Part shown: positions 28,801 through 36,699 of the stretch, one piece after another
Numbering within the stretch: position 1 is the first letter of the stretch
How the letters are laid out: each line of letters opens with the position of its first letter
NCBI GenBank assembly: GCA_030123585.1
Contig: CP126120.1
Coordinates: forward strand, 2,729,001-2,793,000
From: Rhodanobacteraceae bacterium
GTDB lineage: Bacteria > Pseudomonadota > Gammaproteobacteria > Xanthomonadales > Rhodanobacteraceae
Length of the DNA: 64,000 bases
Reading direction: 5' to 3'
Position numbers and translations under genes: made by a program
Notes under the pieces: model-generated
Database searches by the model: none
Seen by the model: only the letters and a program-made list of their open reading frames with translations
What the model was told of the DNA's origin: nothing

Positions 28801-31589
28801 AACAGCAGGCGGCCGGCGCTGCGCAGGATCGCATCGAGATTGAGGTACGCCTCGAACGGCAGCGTCGCGATCGAGAACATGTCGCGCAGCAGTTCGTCGC
28901 GGATGCCGCGCCAGGTGTTGCGCCAGCGCCGCGTCGGCACGCGCTGCTTGATGTTGCGCGCCACCTGCACCGACGCGATCAGCAGCGGCGGCCCCAGCAG
29001 CATCGCCACCACGATCAGCGTCCAGTACACCGCGGATCCGCCGTGCGACCAGCCGCGCAGCAGCAGCGCCAGCATCGCCAGCGGCACCACGCCGCGCCGC
29101 AGGTTGTCGAGGATCTTCCAGCGATGGTGCGCCTTCAGGGTGTTGCGCAAGCCGCGCCGGCGCGGGCCGGGCACGATCGGCAGCAGCCATTGCACGATCT
29201 GCCAGTCGCCGCGGGTCCAGCGGTGGCGGCGGCGCGCTTCCACGCTGAAGCGGTTGGGCTGGTGTTCGATCAGTTCGATGTCGCTGACCAGTCCGCAGCG
29301 CGCGTAGGAACCTTCCAGCAGGTCGTGCGAAAGGATCAGGTCGTTCGGGAAACGCGTGCCGACCGAGCGGCTGAAGGCGTCGACGTCGTAGATGCCCTTG
29401 CCGACGAACGAGGCTTCGCCGAACAGGTCCTGGTACACGTCCGAGACCGCGCGCGTGTACGGGTCGAGTCCGGTGGAATCGCTGTACAGGCGCGCGAAGC
29501 GACTGGGGCGGTCGCCGCTCCAGGTCACCGAAACGCGCGGTTGCAGCAGGCCGTAGCCCGCGACCACGCGGCGCGAGCCCTTGCTGAACCACGGCCGGTT
29601 CAACGGGTGCGCCATGGTTTCGATCAACCTGCGCCCGGCTTCCGGCGGCAACTGCGTGTCGGCGTCCAGCGTGATCACGTAGCGCACGCGCTGCAGGGCC
29701 GCGAGGTCGCCCACGACCAGGCTGAAGGCGCGCTCGGGATTGGCGCCGCGCAGCACGCGGTTGAGGTCGCCGAGCTTGCCGCGCTTGCGTTCGAAACCCA
29801 TCCAGGTCGACTGGCGCCGGTTCCACTCGCGCGGGCGATGGAACAGGTAGAACCGCGTGCTGCCGGCCAGCGGATAGCGGGCGTTGAGCCGGTCGATGCC
29901 GGCCGCCGCCGCTTCCAGCAGCGCGGCGTCGCCGGGCATGTCGCGCTCGGGCGCGTCCGGAAAATCGGTCAGCAGCGCGAAACGCAGGTTCGGATCGCGG
30001 TTGCCGAGATGGCGGATTTCCAGCGCGTCGAGTTGTTCGCGCAATCCCTGCGTGCTGCCGAGCAGCCACGGCACCACCACCAGCGTGCGGCAGTCGTCGG
30101 GGATGCCGCCGCTGAAGGACATCCGCGGCAGCAGCTGCGCCGGCACCAGCATGCCCAGCAGCCAGTTCACCAGCGCGACCGCGGGCTGGCTTGCGGCCAC
30201 GAACACCGCGAACAGCAGCACGATGTCCACCGCGAGCGGCGCCGGCGCGATGTACCAGCGGACTCCGGACGCGACCAGCGCGGTGATGGCCAGGCAGCCG
30301 AGGAAGATGCCGCCGAGGTAGGTGGTGGACGGCCAGCGTTTCAGGCGCCGCGCGATGCGGTATTCGGCCGGCGCGCGCGCGCCGAGCGCGCGCTCGAACT
30401 CATCCCGGCCATCGCCGATCAGGTAATAGCCGACGTGGCGCGCGCGCGGATCGCCCTCGGGATCGCGCTCGGCCTGCGCCCGTTCGATCGCGCGGCGCGC
30501 GATCTCGGGTTCGGCGCGCCCGCTGCGGATCGCCAGCGATTCGATCGCGTGGCGGTAGCGACCGCGGGTGGGGAAGTCCATGTCCGCGTAGGCGCCGGCC
30601 GGATCCTGCGCGAGGATGCGGTCCACCACGCTCACGCGTTCGATCAGTTCCGACCAGTTGGTTTCGCCGATCCGGCGCAGGCTGTTGATGCGGTTCGCGA
30701 TCGACACCTGGTCGGCGGCCTGCGCGCGGGCCTCGCCGTCGATCACCCGGGCCACGTTGGTGCCGCGCTGTTCGAGTTGGGCCTCGGCGAAGCTGAGCGC
30801 GAGTTTCAGCGACGGATGCTTGCCTTCCAGCAGGCGGTAGAACTCGGCCGCGAACGCGGGCGAGATGAAGGATTCGGTGCGCGCCATCTCGGCGACGCTG
30901 ACCAGCATGTCGGCGGGCGAATGCGCGGCGACGTCGACCAGTTGCTCGGCCCAGGATTCGGCGCGCGAGTAGGCTTCGAGCCGGCGGGCGATGGTGGCCG
31001 CGCAGGCGGCGAGCCCTTCGATCAGGGCGATGCGCACCAGCACCGGCACCGTCCACAGCTCGACCAGGTCCAGCGGGCCGTGGCGTTGGTAGTCGTCGAG
31101 GTAGCGCTCGATCGCGTCGGGCTCGAGGTTGCCGTCGAGCTGGGCGATGCAGGCGCGCAGCACCCGCAGCATCCGCGGAACCACCACGCCGTCGCCGGTC
31201 TTGCAGCGCGGCAGCCGCCGCCACACCTTTCCCGAAAGGGACTCGCGCACCTCGCGGATTTCGTTGCGGATCAGATAGACGTTGTCGATCAGCCACTCCG
31301 CGGCCGGCTCGATGCGGCGGTTCTCGATCGCCGCGGTTCGCGCCACCGCGTAGGCGTGCGCCAGGGTCTGGTCGTGCGCGGTCAGCGCCCTGGCAAGGTC
31401 GAACGGCGCCGCCTGCGTCAGCCGCGCGTGTTCGCGCGCGAGCGCGCCGGCGGAAATCGCCGCGGCCGCCGGCTCGGGCATGTCGGGCGGCAGCGTGTGC
31501 TCGTGCGCGATCCGGCGCGCCGCCCGCCGTGTCCTGAACCTGCGAATCCATGCTTGCGGGCGGTGGTTGCGCGGCACCTCGTGGAGCAC
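22863..31589 (-). CDS. ndvB: cyclic beta-1,2-glucan synthase NdvB/ChvB type
   Basis: 2908-residue multidomain inner-membrane enzyme. An N-terminal helical region (1-400) precedes membrane segments near 415-480. The GT84 glycosyltransferase domain has a DADTQLPPEAGRRLIETM motif near 641, and more membrane segments lie near 800-1030. A glycoamylase-like domain (YNWYDTQTLEPLPPRYIS near 1106) and tandem beta-sandwich parts follow. The C-terminal GH94 phosphorylase-like domain has GFRDQLQDSMAML and catalytic IGGGDWNDGMNRLG near 2585. This layout and length match NdvB/ChvB, which initiates, elongates, trims and cyclises beta-1,2-glucan from UDP-glucose for osmoadaptation or host interaction. The start (31589) is a GTG with a weak ribosome site. 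An 8.6-kb antisense open frame is a compositional shadow. Confidence 0.95.
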   Translation of the reverse strand: MLHEVPRNHRPQAWIRRFRTRRAARRIAHEHTLPPDMPEPAAAAISAGALAREHARLTQAAPFDLARALTAHDQTLAHAYAVARTAAIENRRIEPAAEWLIDNVYLIRNEIREVRESLSGKVWRRLPRCKTGDGVVVPRMLRVLRACIAQLDGNLEPDAIERYLDDYQRHGPLDLVELWTVPVLVRIALIEGLAACAATIARRLEAYSRAESWAEQLVDVAAHSPADMLVSVAEMARTESFISPAFAAEFYRLLEGKHPSLKLALSFAEAQLEQRGTNVARVIDGEARAQAADQVSIANRINSLRRIGETNWSELIERVSVVDRILAQDPAGAYADMDFPTRGRYRHAIESLAIRSGRAEPEIARRAIERAQAERDPEGDPRARHVGYYLIGDGRDEFERALGARAPAEYRIARRLKRWPSTTYLGGIFLGCLAITALVASGVRWYIAPAPLAVDIVLLFAVFVAASQPAVALVNWLLGMLVPAQLLPRMSFSGGIPDDCRTLVVVPWLLGSTQGLREQLDALEIRHLGNRDPNLRFALLTDFPDAPERDMPGDAALLEAAAAGIDRLNARYPLAGSTRFYLFHRPREWNRRQSTWMGFERKRGKLGDLNRVLRGANPERAFSLVVGDLAALQRVRYVITLDADTQLPPEAGRRLIETMAHPLNRPWFSKGSRRVVAGYGLLQPRVSVTWSGDRPSRFARLYSDSTGLDPYTRAVSDVYQDLFGEASFVGKGIYDVDAFSRSVGTRFPNDLILSHDLLEGSYARCGLVSDIELIEHQPNRFSVEARRRHRWTRGDWQIVQWLLPIVPGPRRRGLRNTLKAHHRWKILDNLRRGVVPLAMLALLLRGWSHGGSAVYWTLIVVAMLLGPPLLIASVQVARNIKQRVPTRRWRNTWRGIRDELLRDMFSIATLPFEAYLNLDAILRSAGRLLFTRRHLLEWTPMHDAARGAASSFIQYVRLMWVAPAAALAVGFALALAMPRGLPAALAFLILWFASPWLAWLISRVPERPSLPLDAAQQLFLRGVARRVWHWFETFVNADEHWLPPDNCQTYPVEQIAHRTSPTNIGMALLAELTAHDFGHLTHRAWLARTAAMLDTLAKLPRHRGHLYNWYDTQTLEPLPPRYISSVDSGNLMGCLVVLANALEHTDDDALVSPNLARGLRDTARVLGEQLPEVDAPDPHANLALAATLAELDGLLADAADHGGNLPVLHGLLARIEAETLKLAQLVDDNAIAGEFPEWTRALARQATAACEELDELAPWLALGDCGSDDETARAWLAELERNPARGRARELAVAIAERLQAEGADDLCAALSELVATLNRQRDDALALSARCRTLADMDLSFLWDERREQFIIGYDVERDRRDASHYDLFASEARILSYVAIAQGQVPPTHWFKLGRLLTVAAGRPALVSWSGSMFEYLMPQLLMPTWRNTLLADTCGAAVARQIQYGTQQQVPWGVSESAYNATDAHLTYQYRAFGVPGLGLKRGLGEDLVIAPYASAMALMIDPAAACDNLERLAGIGALTRYGFYEALDFTTGRVGGDEDFALVKSWMAHHHGMSFLALSALLNRQPMQRRFMREPMFRAQELLLREKIPEARPRHPATLDVEQPRQTRARVHAQTREITVIDTPLPEVQLLSNGSYHVLLTQAGAGCSRWRDLALTRWRGDAVRDDDGTFVYLRDVESGHTWSATRQPLGDAGGTCTATFSQARAEFHRLDHGIATELLVAVSAEDDIELRRLRLTNRTLKTRTLEITSYAEIVLAPPDADAAHPVFSKLFLETEAAPELDALLATRRPRSPDERHPWLVHQMTTRGGTVGEGGFETDREAFLGRLNGPANPRALADAAPLAGHAGAVLDPIVSIRRRILIRPGHTASLDLLTGVAPDREAALALARKYRERHLHQRVFQLAWTHDQVALQQLNMTAVEAQRYQRLASALLYGPIAARSESDGVLPSQSALWKHGISGDLPIVLARIANASQIDLVRHLIQAHGYWQMRGLHADLLIWNEEMSGYRQELQEHILYLIESGSEARGGQGPGKMFAWRIEHLSAPDRALMLATARCVFSGDAGRLRDQIARLLPADAQTEMPERLPLRKPPTASYALQPPSEDLRLPNALGGFRNDGSEYSIWLAPGAPTPAPWCNVLANESFGSVVSETGGAYTFAENAHEFRLTPWYNDPLRDLSGEALWLRDEATGEFWSATPRPTPCGDPYRVCHGFGYSRFEHAHADLYGELTVCVAREAPVKLAILKLVNKSDRARRISLTSYVEWVLGERRERSAPHVRTRIDPACGALFAHNPWHDVFAHKLAFHAIGTARKAFTADRRAFIGRNRNLDAPLGMRAETLDGSVGAGLDPCSAQRAVFELAPGEDIATVIVLGAADNEAEARALVQAFGDVDAAQAELERVRAHWHDTFSQLQVRTPDPATDLLANGWLPYQVLASRILARSGYYQSGGAWGFRDQLQDSMAMLNLRPQLVRAQLLRSAHHQFREGDVQHWWHPPTGKGVRTRISDDLLWLPWCASEYVRVTGDAAVLDETAPFLEGRALAADEESVYEDVHVGGESASLYEHCLRAIRLSLRFGAHGLPLIGGGDWNDGMNRLGLHGRGESVWLGMFLHDVLKRFAPLAAARGDAVIAADLEATATELGTMLARNAWDGDWYLRAWNDDGVAIGSSASDECRIDSLPQSWSALAGIGDRVRRERALDAVLQHLVDAEAGIVKLFTPPFDRTPLDPGYIKGYVPGVRENGGQYTHAAVWVAIALAKLGRADDTWRIARMLNPLSHTGDADALQRYRLEPYVIAADVYAAERHVGRGGWSWYTGSAGWMYRLVTESLLGLRREGNTLSFAPCVPDDWERWTADWRHGSARYRIEFVRKPGDRGVADVSVDGVLQPGAAVELVDDGKVHEVLVRFGPTGAP

Positions 31590-31720
31590 TCGTCGGACAG
31601 AATCTCCAATGTTATCGAATCGGAAGTTGTTTCCGCGTTCAGGTGGCCGGACCGGAGTTCATCAAGTTCGCGCGCTGTGCCATCGGCGTGCGCGCGGCAT
31701 CGGATTGACGCAGGTCATTC

Positions 31721-31748
31721 TGGACGGACCCCGCCGGGCCGCTATACT
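31721..31748 (+). promoter_or_regulatory. candidate sigma-70 promoter of the cytochrome c gene
   Basis: TGGACG (31721-31726) and TATACT (31743-31748) are separated by 16 bp, 63 bp before the cytochrome GTG, in the 222-bp divergent spacer to ndvB. The -10 element is good and the -35 is a 4/6 match. Confidence 0.4.
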
Positions 31749-31811
31749 TGCGCGGTTATGGCGTCCGCGGGGGCCCGGGGACACTGCCAGCCTTCCAACC
31801 GGAGTTCGCAA

Positions 31812-32345
31812 GTGAGCACGCATCTCACCCCATCCGACCGTACCTTCATGAAGCACTTTGCGATGCTGATCGCGGGGCTCGCGGGCACTGCGGTGCTCCT
31901 GATCATCATCGGCGCGTTCGTGTGGGCGTCGCTGCCCAAGGAAAACAACCAGGGCGAAGTGCAGCGGGCAGGCGACCGCATCACCCCGGTGGCGGGCGTG
32001 TACGCGGGCAACACCGGCCGCGCCGCGATGGAGGCCGCCAAGGCCGCCGCGGACAAGGCCGCGGCCTCGCAGGTCGCCTACGGCGGCACCACCGACGGCA
32101 AGACGATCTTCGGCCAGTTGTGCACCACCTGCCATTCGACCGGCGCCGCGGGCGCGCCCAGGATCACCGACAAGGCCGCGTGGGCGCCGCGCATCAAGCA
32201 GGGCATCGCGACGCTGGTCAAGCACGCCGAGGATGGCTACCACGGCCCCGACGGCTACTTCATGCCGCCGCGCGGCGGCAACCCGGCGCTGACCGACGCG
32301 CAGGTCGAAGCCACCGTGAAGTGGATGGTGTCGCAGGTGCAGTAA
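31812..32345 (+). CDS. membrane-anchored c5-type monohaem cytochrome
   Basis: 177 residues. An uncleaved N-terminal membrane segment (about 16-39, LIAGLAGTAVLLIIIGAFVW) is followed by an Ala-rich linker and a class I cytochrome c5-like domain with one haem site C104-T-T-C107-H108. The distal Met is probably in DGYFMPPRGG. Periplasmic electron carrier attached to the inner membrane. The GTG at 31812 has GGAG 8 bases upstream; an ATG at 31848 is the alternative. It is followed by two hairpins (32410-32466). Confidence 0.92.
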   Translation: MSTHLTPSDRTFMKHFAMLIAGLAGTAVLLIIIGAFVWASLPKENNQGEVQRAGDRITPVAGVYAGNTGRAAMEAAKAAADKAAASQVAYGGTTDGKTIFGQLCTTCHSTGAAGAPRITDKAAWAPRIKQGIATLVKHAEDGYHGPDGYFMPPRGGNPALTDAQVEATVKWMVSQVQ

Positions 32346-32409
32346 CGCGATACGCGTCGGCTTCGATCACACGATTCACGCGAGCAAGCGTCCCTGCGGC
32401 GGGGCGCCG

Positions 32410-32466
32410 GCCCGCACATCCTTGTGCGGGCGTTCGTCGCCGCGCGAGCTGCCACTGGCAGCTCGC
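32410..32466. terminator. two adjacent hairpins, probable transcription stop
   Basis: GCCCGCACA-TCCT-TGTGCGGGC (32410-32431, perfect 9-bp stem) is followed by GCGAGCTGCC-ACT-GGCAGCTCGC (32444-32466, perfect 10-bp stem). They lie between the convergent cytochrome c and CBS genes. Neither has a strong T run, so intrinsic termination is plausible but not certain. Confidence 0.55.
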
Positions 32467-32478
32467 AAACGCGGCAAC

Positions 32479-32907
32479 TCACCCCGCGATGTAGCGCTGC
32501 AACTGGTCGATCTCGACCGCCTGATCGTCGATCACGGCCTTGACCAGGTCGCCGATCGACACCAGTCCGACCAGCCGGTTGCCTTCGACCACCGGCAGGT
32601 GGCGCACGCGCAGTTGCGTGCACAAGCGCATGCATTCGTCCACGGTGGTGGACGGCGACACGCTGGTCGGCGACGGGGTCATGATGTCCGACACCGGCGT
32701 TTCGCGCGAGGAATGGCCTTTGAGGATCACCTTGCGCGCGTAGTCGCGCTCGGTGACGATGCCCGTCAGCGCGTCGCCGCGCATCACCAGCAACGCACCG
32801 ACACCGCGTTCGGCCATCATGCGAATCGCATCCAGCACCGGCGCTTCCGGAGTGATCGTGAATACCGCGTTGCCCTTCGTTTCAAGCAGATGCCTGACCT
32901 GTCGCAT
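32479..32907 (-). CDS. CBS-pair protein
   Basis: 142 residues forming two CBS motifs (about 10-65 and 75-130) with no other domain. GVGALLVMRGDALTGIVTERDYARKV and RHLPVVEGNRLVGLVSIGDLV are the typical cores. Stand-alone CBS pairs bind adenine nucleotides (AMP, ATP, SAM) and act as cytosolic energy or ligand sensors. The ribosome site GGAGG precedes the ATG. The partner protein is unknown. Confidence 0.92.
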   Translation of the reverse strand: MRQVRHLLETKGNAVFTITPEAPVLDAIRMMAERGVGALLVMRGDALTGIVTERDYARKVILKGHSSRETPVSDIMTPSPTSVSPSTTVDECMRLCTQLRVRHLPVVEGNRLVGLVSIGDLVKAVIDDQAVEIDQLQRYIAG

Positions 32908-33031
32908 GGGAACCTCCAGCGGGCTGCGGGTGGTGCACCGATTCTAGCGCTTGCGGCAGGATCGTTGCGGCAAAACCCGGACGAAAATCCGTCGTGAACG
33001 AGGTCGTGTCCGGCGCGGATGTCCGGACCCT

Positions 33032-33805
33032 TCAGCGGCCGCGCGAAAGGCTCGAGTCGGCGGGTTTTGGCGGATGCAAGTCGAGCACGTACGACACGCC
33101 GCCCAATTGGCGCATCTGCCGCTCGATCCACGCCGCACGGCGCTGGATGTACGGCGACGGGCGATCGGCGTGCCAGCCGCGCGGATTGGGCAGCACCGCG
33201 GCCAGCAGCGCGGCCTGGTGCGCGGTCAGGCGCGACGCGGGCTCGTGGAAGAACGCCTGCGACGCCGCTTCCACGCCATAGATGCCGTTACCGAGTTCGG
33301 CGATGTTGGCGTACACCTCCAGCACGCGGCGCTTGGGCCAGGTGACGTCGATCAGCACCGTGAAATACGCTTCCAGCCCCTTGCGGAAGAATCCGCCGCC
33401 GCTCCACAGGAACAGGTTGCGTGCGACCTGCTGGGTGATGGTGCTGGCGCCGCGCAGCCGTCCGCCGGCTTCGGCGACGTCGATGGCCGAGCGGATCGAG
33501 GCGATGTCGAAGCCGCGGTTGAACGGAAAGGTCTGGTCCTCGCCCGCGACCATCGCCAGCGGCGCCACCGGCGCGATCCGTTCGAACGGCACCCAGCGGT
33601 AGCGGATCGAGAAATCGCGCTCGCCGTGCCAGCGCGCCGCGAGCGCACGTTCGACCATGTAGGCGCTGGTGACGGGCGGCACGAAGCGCAGGATCAGCAC
33701 CGGCAGCCAGGTCGCGAGCACCAACGCCAACAGCAGCCAGACCAATCGCCGCAGCCAGCGGCGTGTCCGCGCGCGCCGCGGACGGACGTTGCCGCGGTCG
33801 GTCAT
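33032..33805 (-). CDS. mtgA: monofunctional peptidoglycan glycosyltransferase
   Basis: GT51 enzyme polymerising lipid II into glycan strands in the periplasm. One N-terminal membrane anchor (about 18-42, LVWLLLALVLATWLPVLIL) follows an Arg-rich start. The catalytic Glu is in VAGEDQTFPFNRGFD near residue 88, and the motifs GASTITQQVARNLFLW, KRRVLEVYANIAELGNGIYG and LAAVLPNPRGW are present. The usual His in the ED-x2-F-x2-H-x-GFD motif is replaced by Asn. 257 residues fits MtgA. Its ATG overlaps the stop of the upstream GGDEF-EAL gene (ATGA), so the two are co-translated. Confidence 0.95.
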   Translation of the reverse strand: MTDRGNVRPRRARTRRWLRRLVWLLLALVLATWLPVLILRFVPPVTSAYMVERALAARWHGERDFSIRYRWVPFERIAPVAPLAMVAGEDQTFPFNRGFDIASIRSAIDVAEAGGRLRGASTITQQVARNLFLWSGGGFFRKGLEAYFTVLIDVTWPKRRVLEVYANIAELGNGIYGVEAASQAFFHEPASRLTAHQAALLAAVLPNPRGWHADRPSPYIQRRAAWIERQMRQLGGVSYVLDLHPPKPADSSLSRGR

Positions 33806-36699
33806 GCCGGTAGGTCGCGCGCCACGCCGCTGCCGGTCCACACTTCCAGCGGCTGCGCGGGCGCGTACAGGAAGCCCTGTGCGAAGCGGCAGCCCATCTT
33901 GACCAGCAGGTCGCGCTGTTCGACGGTTTCGACGCCCTCGGCGATCACCTGCATCGACAGCAGTTTGGACATCGCGATGATGGTGCGGATCACCGCGTCG
34001 CTGCCGCTCTGGCTGTCGGTGGCGAGGCTGGTGATGAACGAGCGGTCGATCTTGAGCGCCTGCACCGGATACTGGTGCAGGTACGACAACGACGAATAAC
34101 CGGTGCCGAAGTCGTCCAGCGAAATGCTGATCCCGGTGCCGCGCAGGGTTTCCAGGATGCGCTTGGCTTCGGGCGGGTTCTCCAGCATCGCGCGTTCGGT
34201 GACTTCGACGCGCAGGTACGCCGGCGGCACGTTGTGTTCGGACAGCATCCGCAGCAGGCGCTGGTCCAGTTCCGGGTTGCGGAAGTGCCGCGCCGACAGG
34301 TTGATGCCCACGAACATGCCGCCGCTCGCGGCCAGCGCGTTGGCGTCGCGGCAGACCTGTTCGAAAATCTGCCAGTCGATGGTCTCCGAAGCGCCGGTGT
34401 CCTCGGCGACGCTGAGGAATTCGCCCGGCAGCAACACCCCGCGCTGCGGATGGCGCCAGCGCATCAGGGCTTCGTGGCCGACCGTGCTGCCGTCCGTGAG
34501 GTCCACGATCGGCTGGTAGTACGGCACGAACTCGCCGCGGGTCAGCGCGCGGCGCAGGTCGCTCTCGACTTCCAGCAGGGTCACGGCCTCGCGCCGCAGG
34601 CCCTCGTCGAACACCGCGTAGCGGTGCCGGCCGTCGGCCTTGGCGCGGTACATCGCCGAGTCGGCGTCGCGCAGCAGTTCTTCGGGATGGCGGTAGTGCT
34701 CGGCTGCCAGGGTGATGCCGATCGAGGTGGAGGTGAACAGTTCCTTGGCGCCGAGCCGGAACGGCGCGTTGAGGTCGTCGATGATGCGTTTGGCGATGCG
34801 GCAGGCCTTGTCGGCGTCGTTGATGCCTTCCAGCAGCACGCCGAACTCGTCGCCGCCGAGGCGCGCGACCACGTCCTCGGACTTGACGCAGGCGCGGATG
34901 CGGCCGCCGGCCTGGAACAGCAGGTCGTCGCCCACCAGGTGTCCGACCGAATCGTTGATGACCTTGAAGCGGTCGAGGTCCATGAACAGCACCGCGAAAC
35001 CCCTGGAGGAGTCGGCGTGGAAACGCTCCAGCGCGTGCTCCAGACGCTGCATCAGCAGGCTGCGGTTGGGCAGGCCGGTCAATGAGTCGTGCAGCGTCTC
35101 GTACTTCAGGCGCGCTTCGATGCGTTCGCGCTCGGCGATCTGCGCGCGCAGATCGCGGTTGGCCAGCGCCAGCGCGCGGGTGCGTTCGCCGACGCGGTGT
35201 TCGAGGTTGGAATAGGCGCGCCGCAGGGATTCGCTTGCGCGCACCCGTTCCAGCGCATTGGCGATGTGGTAGGAAACGAAGGTCAGCAGTTCCTGGTCGC
35301 GCAGCGTGTAGTGGTGTTCGGGCGAATAGCTCTGCACCGCCAGCGCGCCGACCGTGTGTTCGGCGCACACCAGCGGCACGCCCAGCCAGCACACCGAATC
35401 GGGGCCCTGCTGCGTCACTTCGCCCTCGCTGCGCAGCCGCGCGATCTCGGGCGCGTTCGCGAGCAGCGCGGTGCCGTGCTTCAGCACGTATTCGGTGAGA
35501 CCGTTGGCGAGCTTGCGCGAGCGGATCTGGCGGTCGCGCTCGTCCACCCAATAGGGGAACGTCAGCTCGGTGCCGTCCTCGGACAGCAGCGCGATGTAGA
35601 AATTGCGCGCATACAGCAGGCCGCCCACCACGCGGTGCACGGCGGCGTAGAAGTTGTCGATGCTTTCGGTGGTGTTGGCAAGCTCGGCAATGCGGAACAG
35701 CGCCGCCTGCAGGCGTTCGCCGCGCTGCCGTTCCAGCACCTGCTGCTGCAGCACGCGATTGGCTTCGCGCAACGCCTCGGTGCGTTCGCCGACACGGTGC
35801 TCCAGCTCGGCATGCGCGAAGCGCCGTTCCAGCGCGGTCTGGATGTGCTGCGCCACGTACAGGAGCAGGCTCTTGTCCTGTTCGTTGTAGTGGTGCGCCT
35901 CGTCGTAACTTTGCACCACCACGCAGCCGACGACTTCGCCGCCACGCGTCAGCGGCACGCCCAGCCAGTCCATGCATTCGGCGCCGGTGGTGTGAAACGG
36001 ACCGTGCACCTGCAAGCCGATCTGCGGCAGCGAGCCCATCAGCGGCCTGCCTTCGCGGATCACGTACCAGGTCGGGCCGTGCAGGATGTCCGCCATCGAC
36101 AGGTCGCTGGACGGGTGTGGCGGATCGGGATCCACGCTGTCGGCATAGTAGGGAAAGCGGACGCTGTCGCGACGCGGGTCGTACAGCGCGATGTAGAAAT
36201 TCTCCGCATACATCAGGGTGCCGACGATCTGGTGCAGCGCCTGGAACATCGCGGTGATGTCGGAGCCGGCGGTGCTGGCTTGGTCGGCGATCGCGTACAG
36301 GGCGCGCTGCAGCCGCTCGGCGCGGCCGATGCGTTCGACCGATTCCGCGAGCGCGGCCTGCTTGCCCAGCGACTCGATGCGTGCGCCGATCCGTTCGGCG
36401 GCGGACTGCAGCAGCGCGATCCTGGCGGGATCGCTGCCCGCGTTCACGACCAGGACCTCGTTCTCGGACAGCGCGATCTGCAGCCGATGTCCGGCGCCGT
36501 CGTGGACGGCGGGCACGGCGTCCCTGGGGCAACGCAGCACATGCACGCCCGGCGCCAGCATGTCCAGCAGCGCGCGCGCGGCCGCCTCGACATGTTCGAG
36601 GTCGGTCGCTGCCCACAGGTCGCCGCTGGCTTGCAACAAATCGGCTGCGGCGGGCGGCTGCGCGGCCGGAACGGCCAGATGGTGAACGTCGCCTGCCAT
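33802..36699 (-). CDS. GAF-GAF-GGDEF-EAL cyclic-di-GMP protein
   Basis: 965 residues, no membrane segments. An N-terminal helical region precedes two GAF domains (about 100-260 and 300-445), which share the DSVxFPYxxDE...pSRKLANGL-like layout. A coiled stretch leads to GGDEF (VVARLGGDEFGVLLEG near 615, intact) and EAL (HEALMRWRHP near 743, with DDFGTGYSSLSYL and VIAEGVETVEQ, intact). Both synthesis and breakdown of c-di-GMP are possible; such proteins often act mainly as phosphodiesterases. The GAF domains suggest control by a small ligand or redox signal. It is coupled to mtgA by an ATGA overlap. Confidence 0.93.
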   Translation of the reverse strand: MAGDVHHLAVPAAQPPAAADLLQASGDLWAATDLEHVEAAARALLDMLAPGVHVLRCPRDAVPAVHDGAGHRLQIALSENEVLVVNAGSDPARIALLQSAAERIGARIESLGKQAALAESVERIGRAERLQRALYAIADQASTAGSDITAMFQALHQIVGTLMYAENFYIALYDPRRDSVRFPYYADSVDPDPPHPSSDLSMADILHGPTWYVIREGRPLMGSLPQIGLQVHGPFHTTGAECMDWLGVPLTRGGEVVGCVVVQSYDEAHHYNEQDKSLLLYVAQHIQTALERRFAHAELEHRVGERTEALREANRVLQQQVLERQRGERLQAALFRIAELANTTESIDNFYAAVHRVVGGLLYARNFYIALLSEDGTELTFPYWVDERDRQIRSRKLANGLTEYVLKHGTALLANAPEIARLRSEGEVTQQGPDSVCWLGVPLVCAEHTVGALAVQSYSPEHHYTLRDQELLTFVSYHIANALERVRASESLRRAYSNLEHRVGERTRALALANRDLRAQIAERERIEARLKYETLHDSLTGLPNRSLLMQRLEHALERFHADSSRGFAVLFMDLDRFKVINDSVGHLVGDDLLFQAGGRIRACVKSEDVVARLGGDEFGVLLEGINDADKACRIAKRIIDDLNAPFRLGAKELFTSTSIGITLAAEHYRHPEELLRDADSAMYRAKADGRHRYAVFDEGLRREAVTLLEVESDLRRALTRGEFVPYYQPIVDLTDGSTVGHEALMRWRHPQRGVLLPGEFLSVAEDTGASETIDWQIFEQVCRDANALAASGGMFVGINLSARHFRNPELDQRLLRMLSEHNVPPAYLRVEVTERAMLENPPEAKRILETLRGTGISISLDDFGTGYSSLSYLHQYPVQALKIDRSFITSLATDSQSGSDAVIRTIIAMSKLLSMQVIAEGVETVEQRDLLVKMGCRFAQGFLYAPAQPLEVWTGSGVARDLPA

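Noticed and set aside
23763..32345. 8.6-kb plus-strand open frame (2860 codons) running antisense through ndvB and into the cytochrome c gene
   Set aside because: Its product is low-complexity (Arg/Gln/Ala/Val/His-rich) and mirrors the GC-rich codon pattern of ndvB on the other strand. The only real protein in that frame is the cytochrome at its 3' end, which has its own start at 31812.
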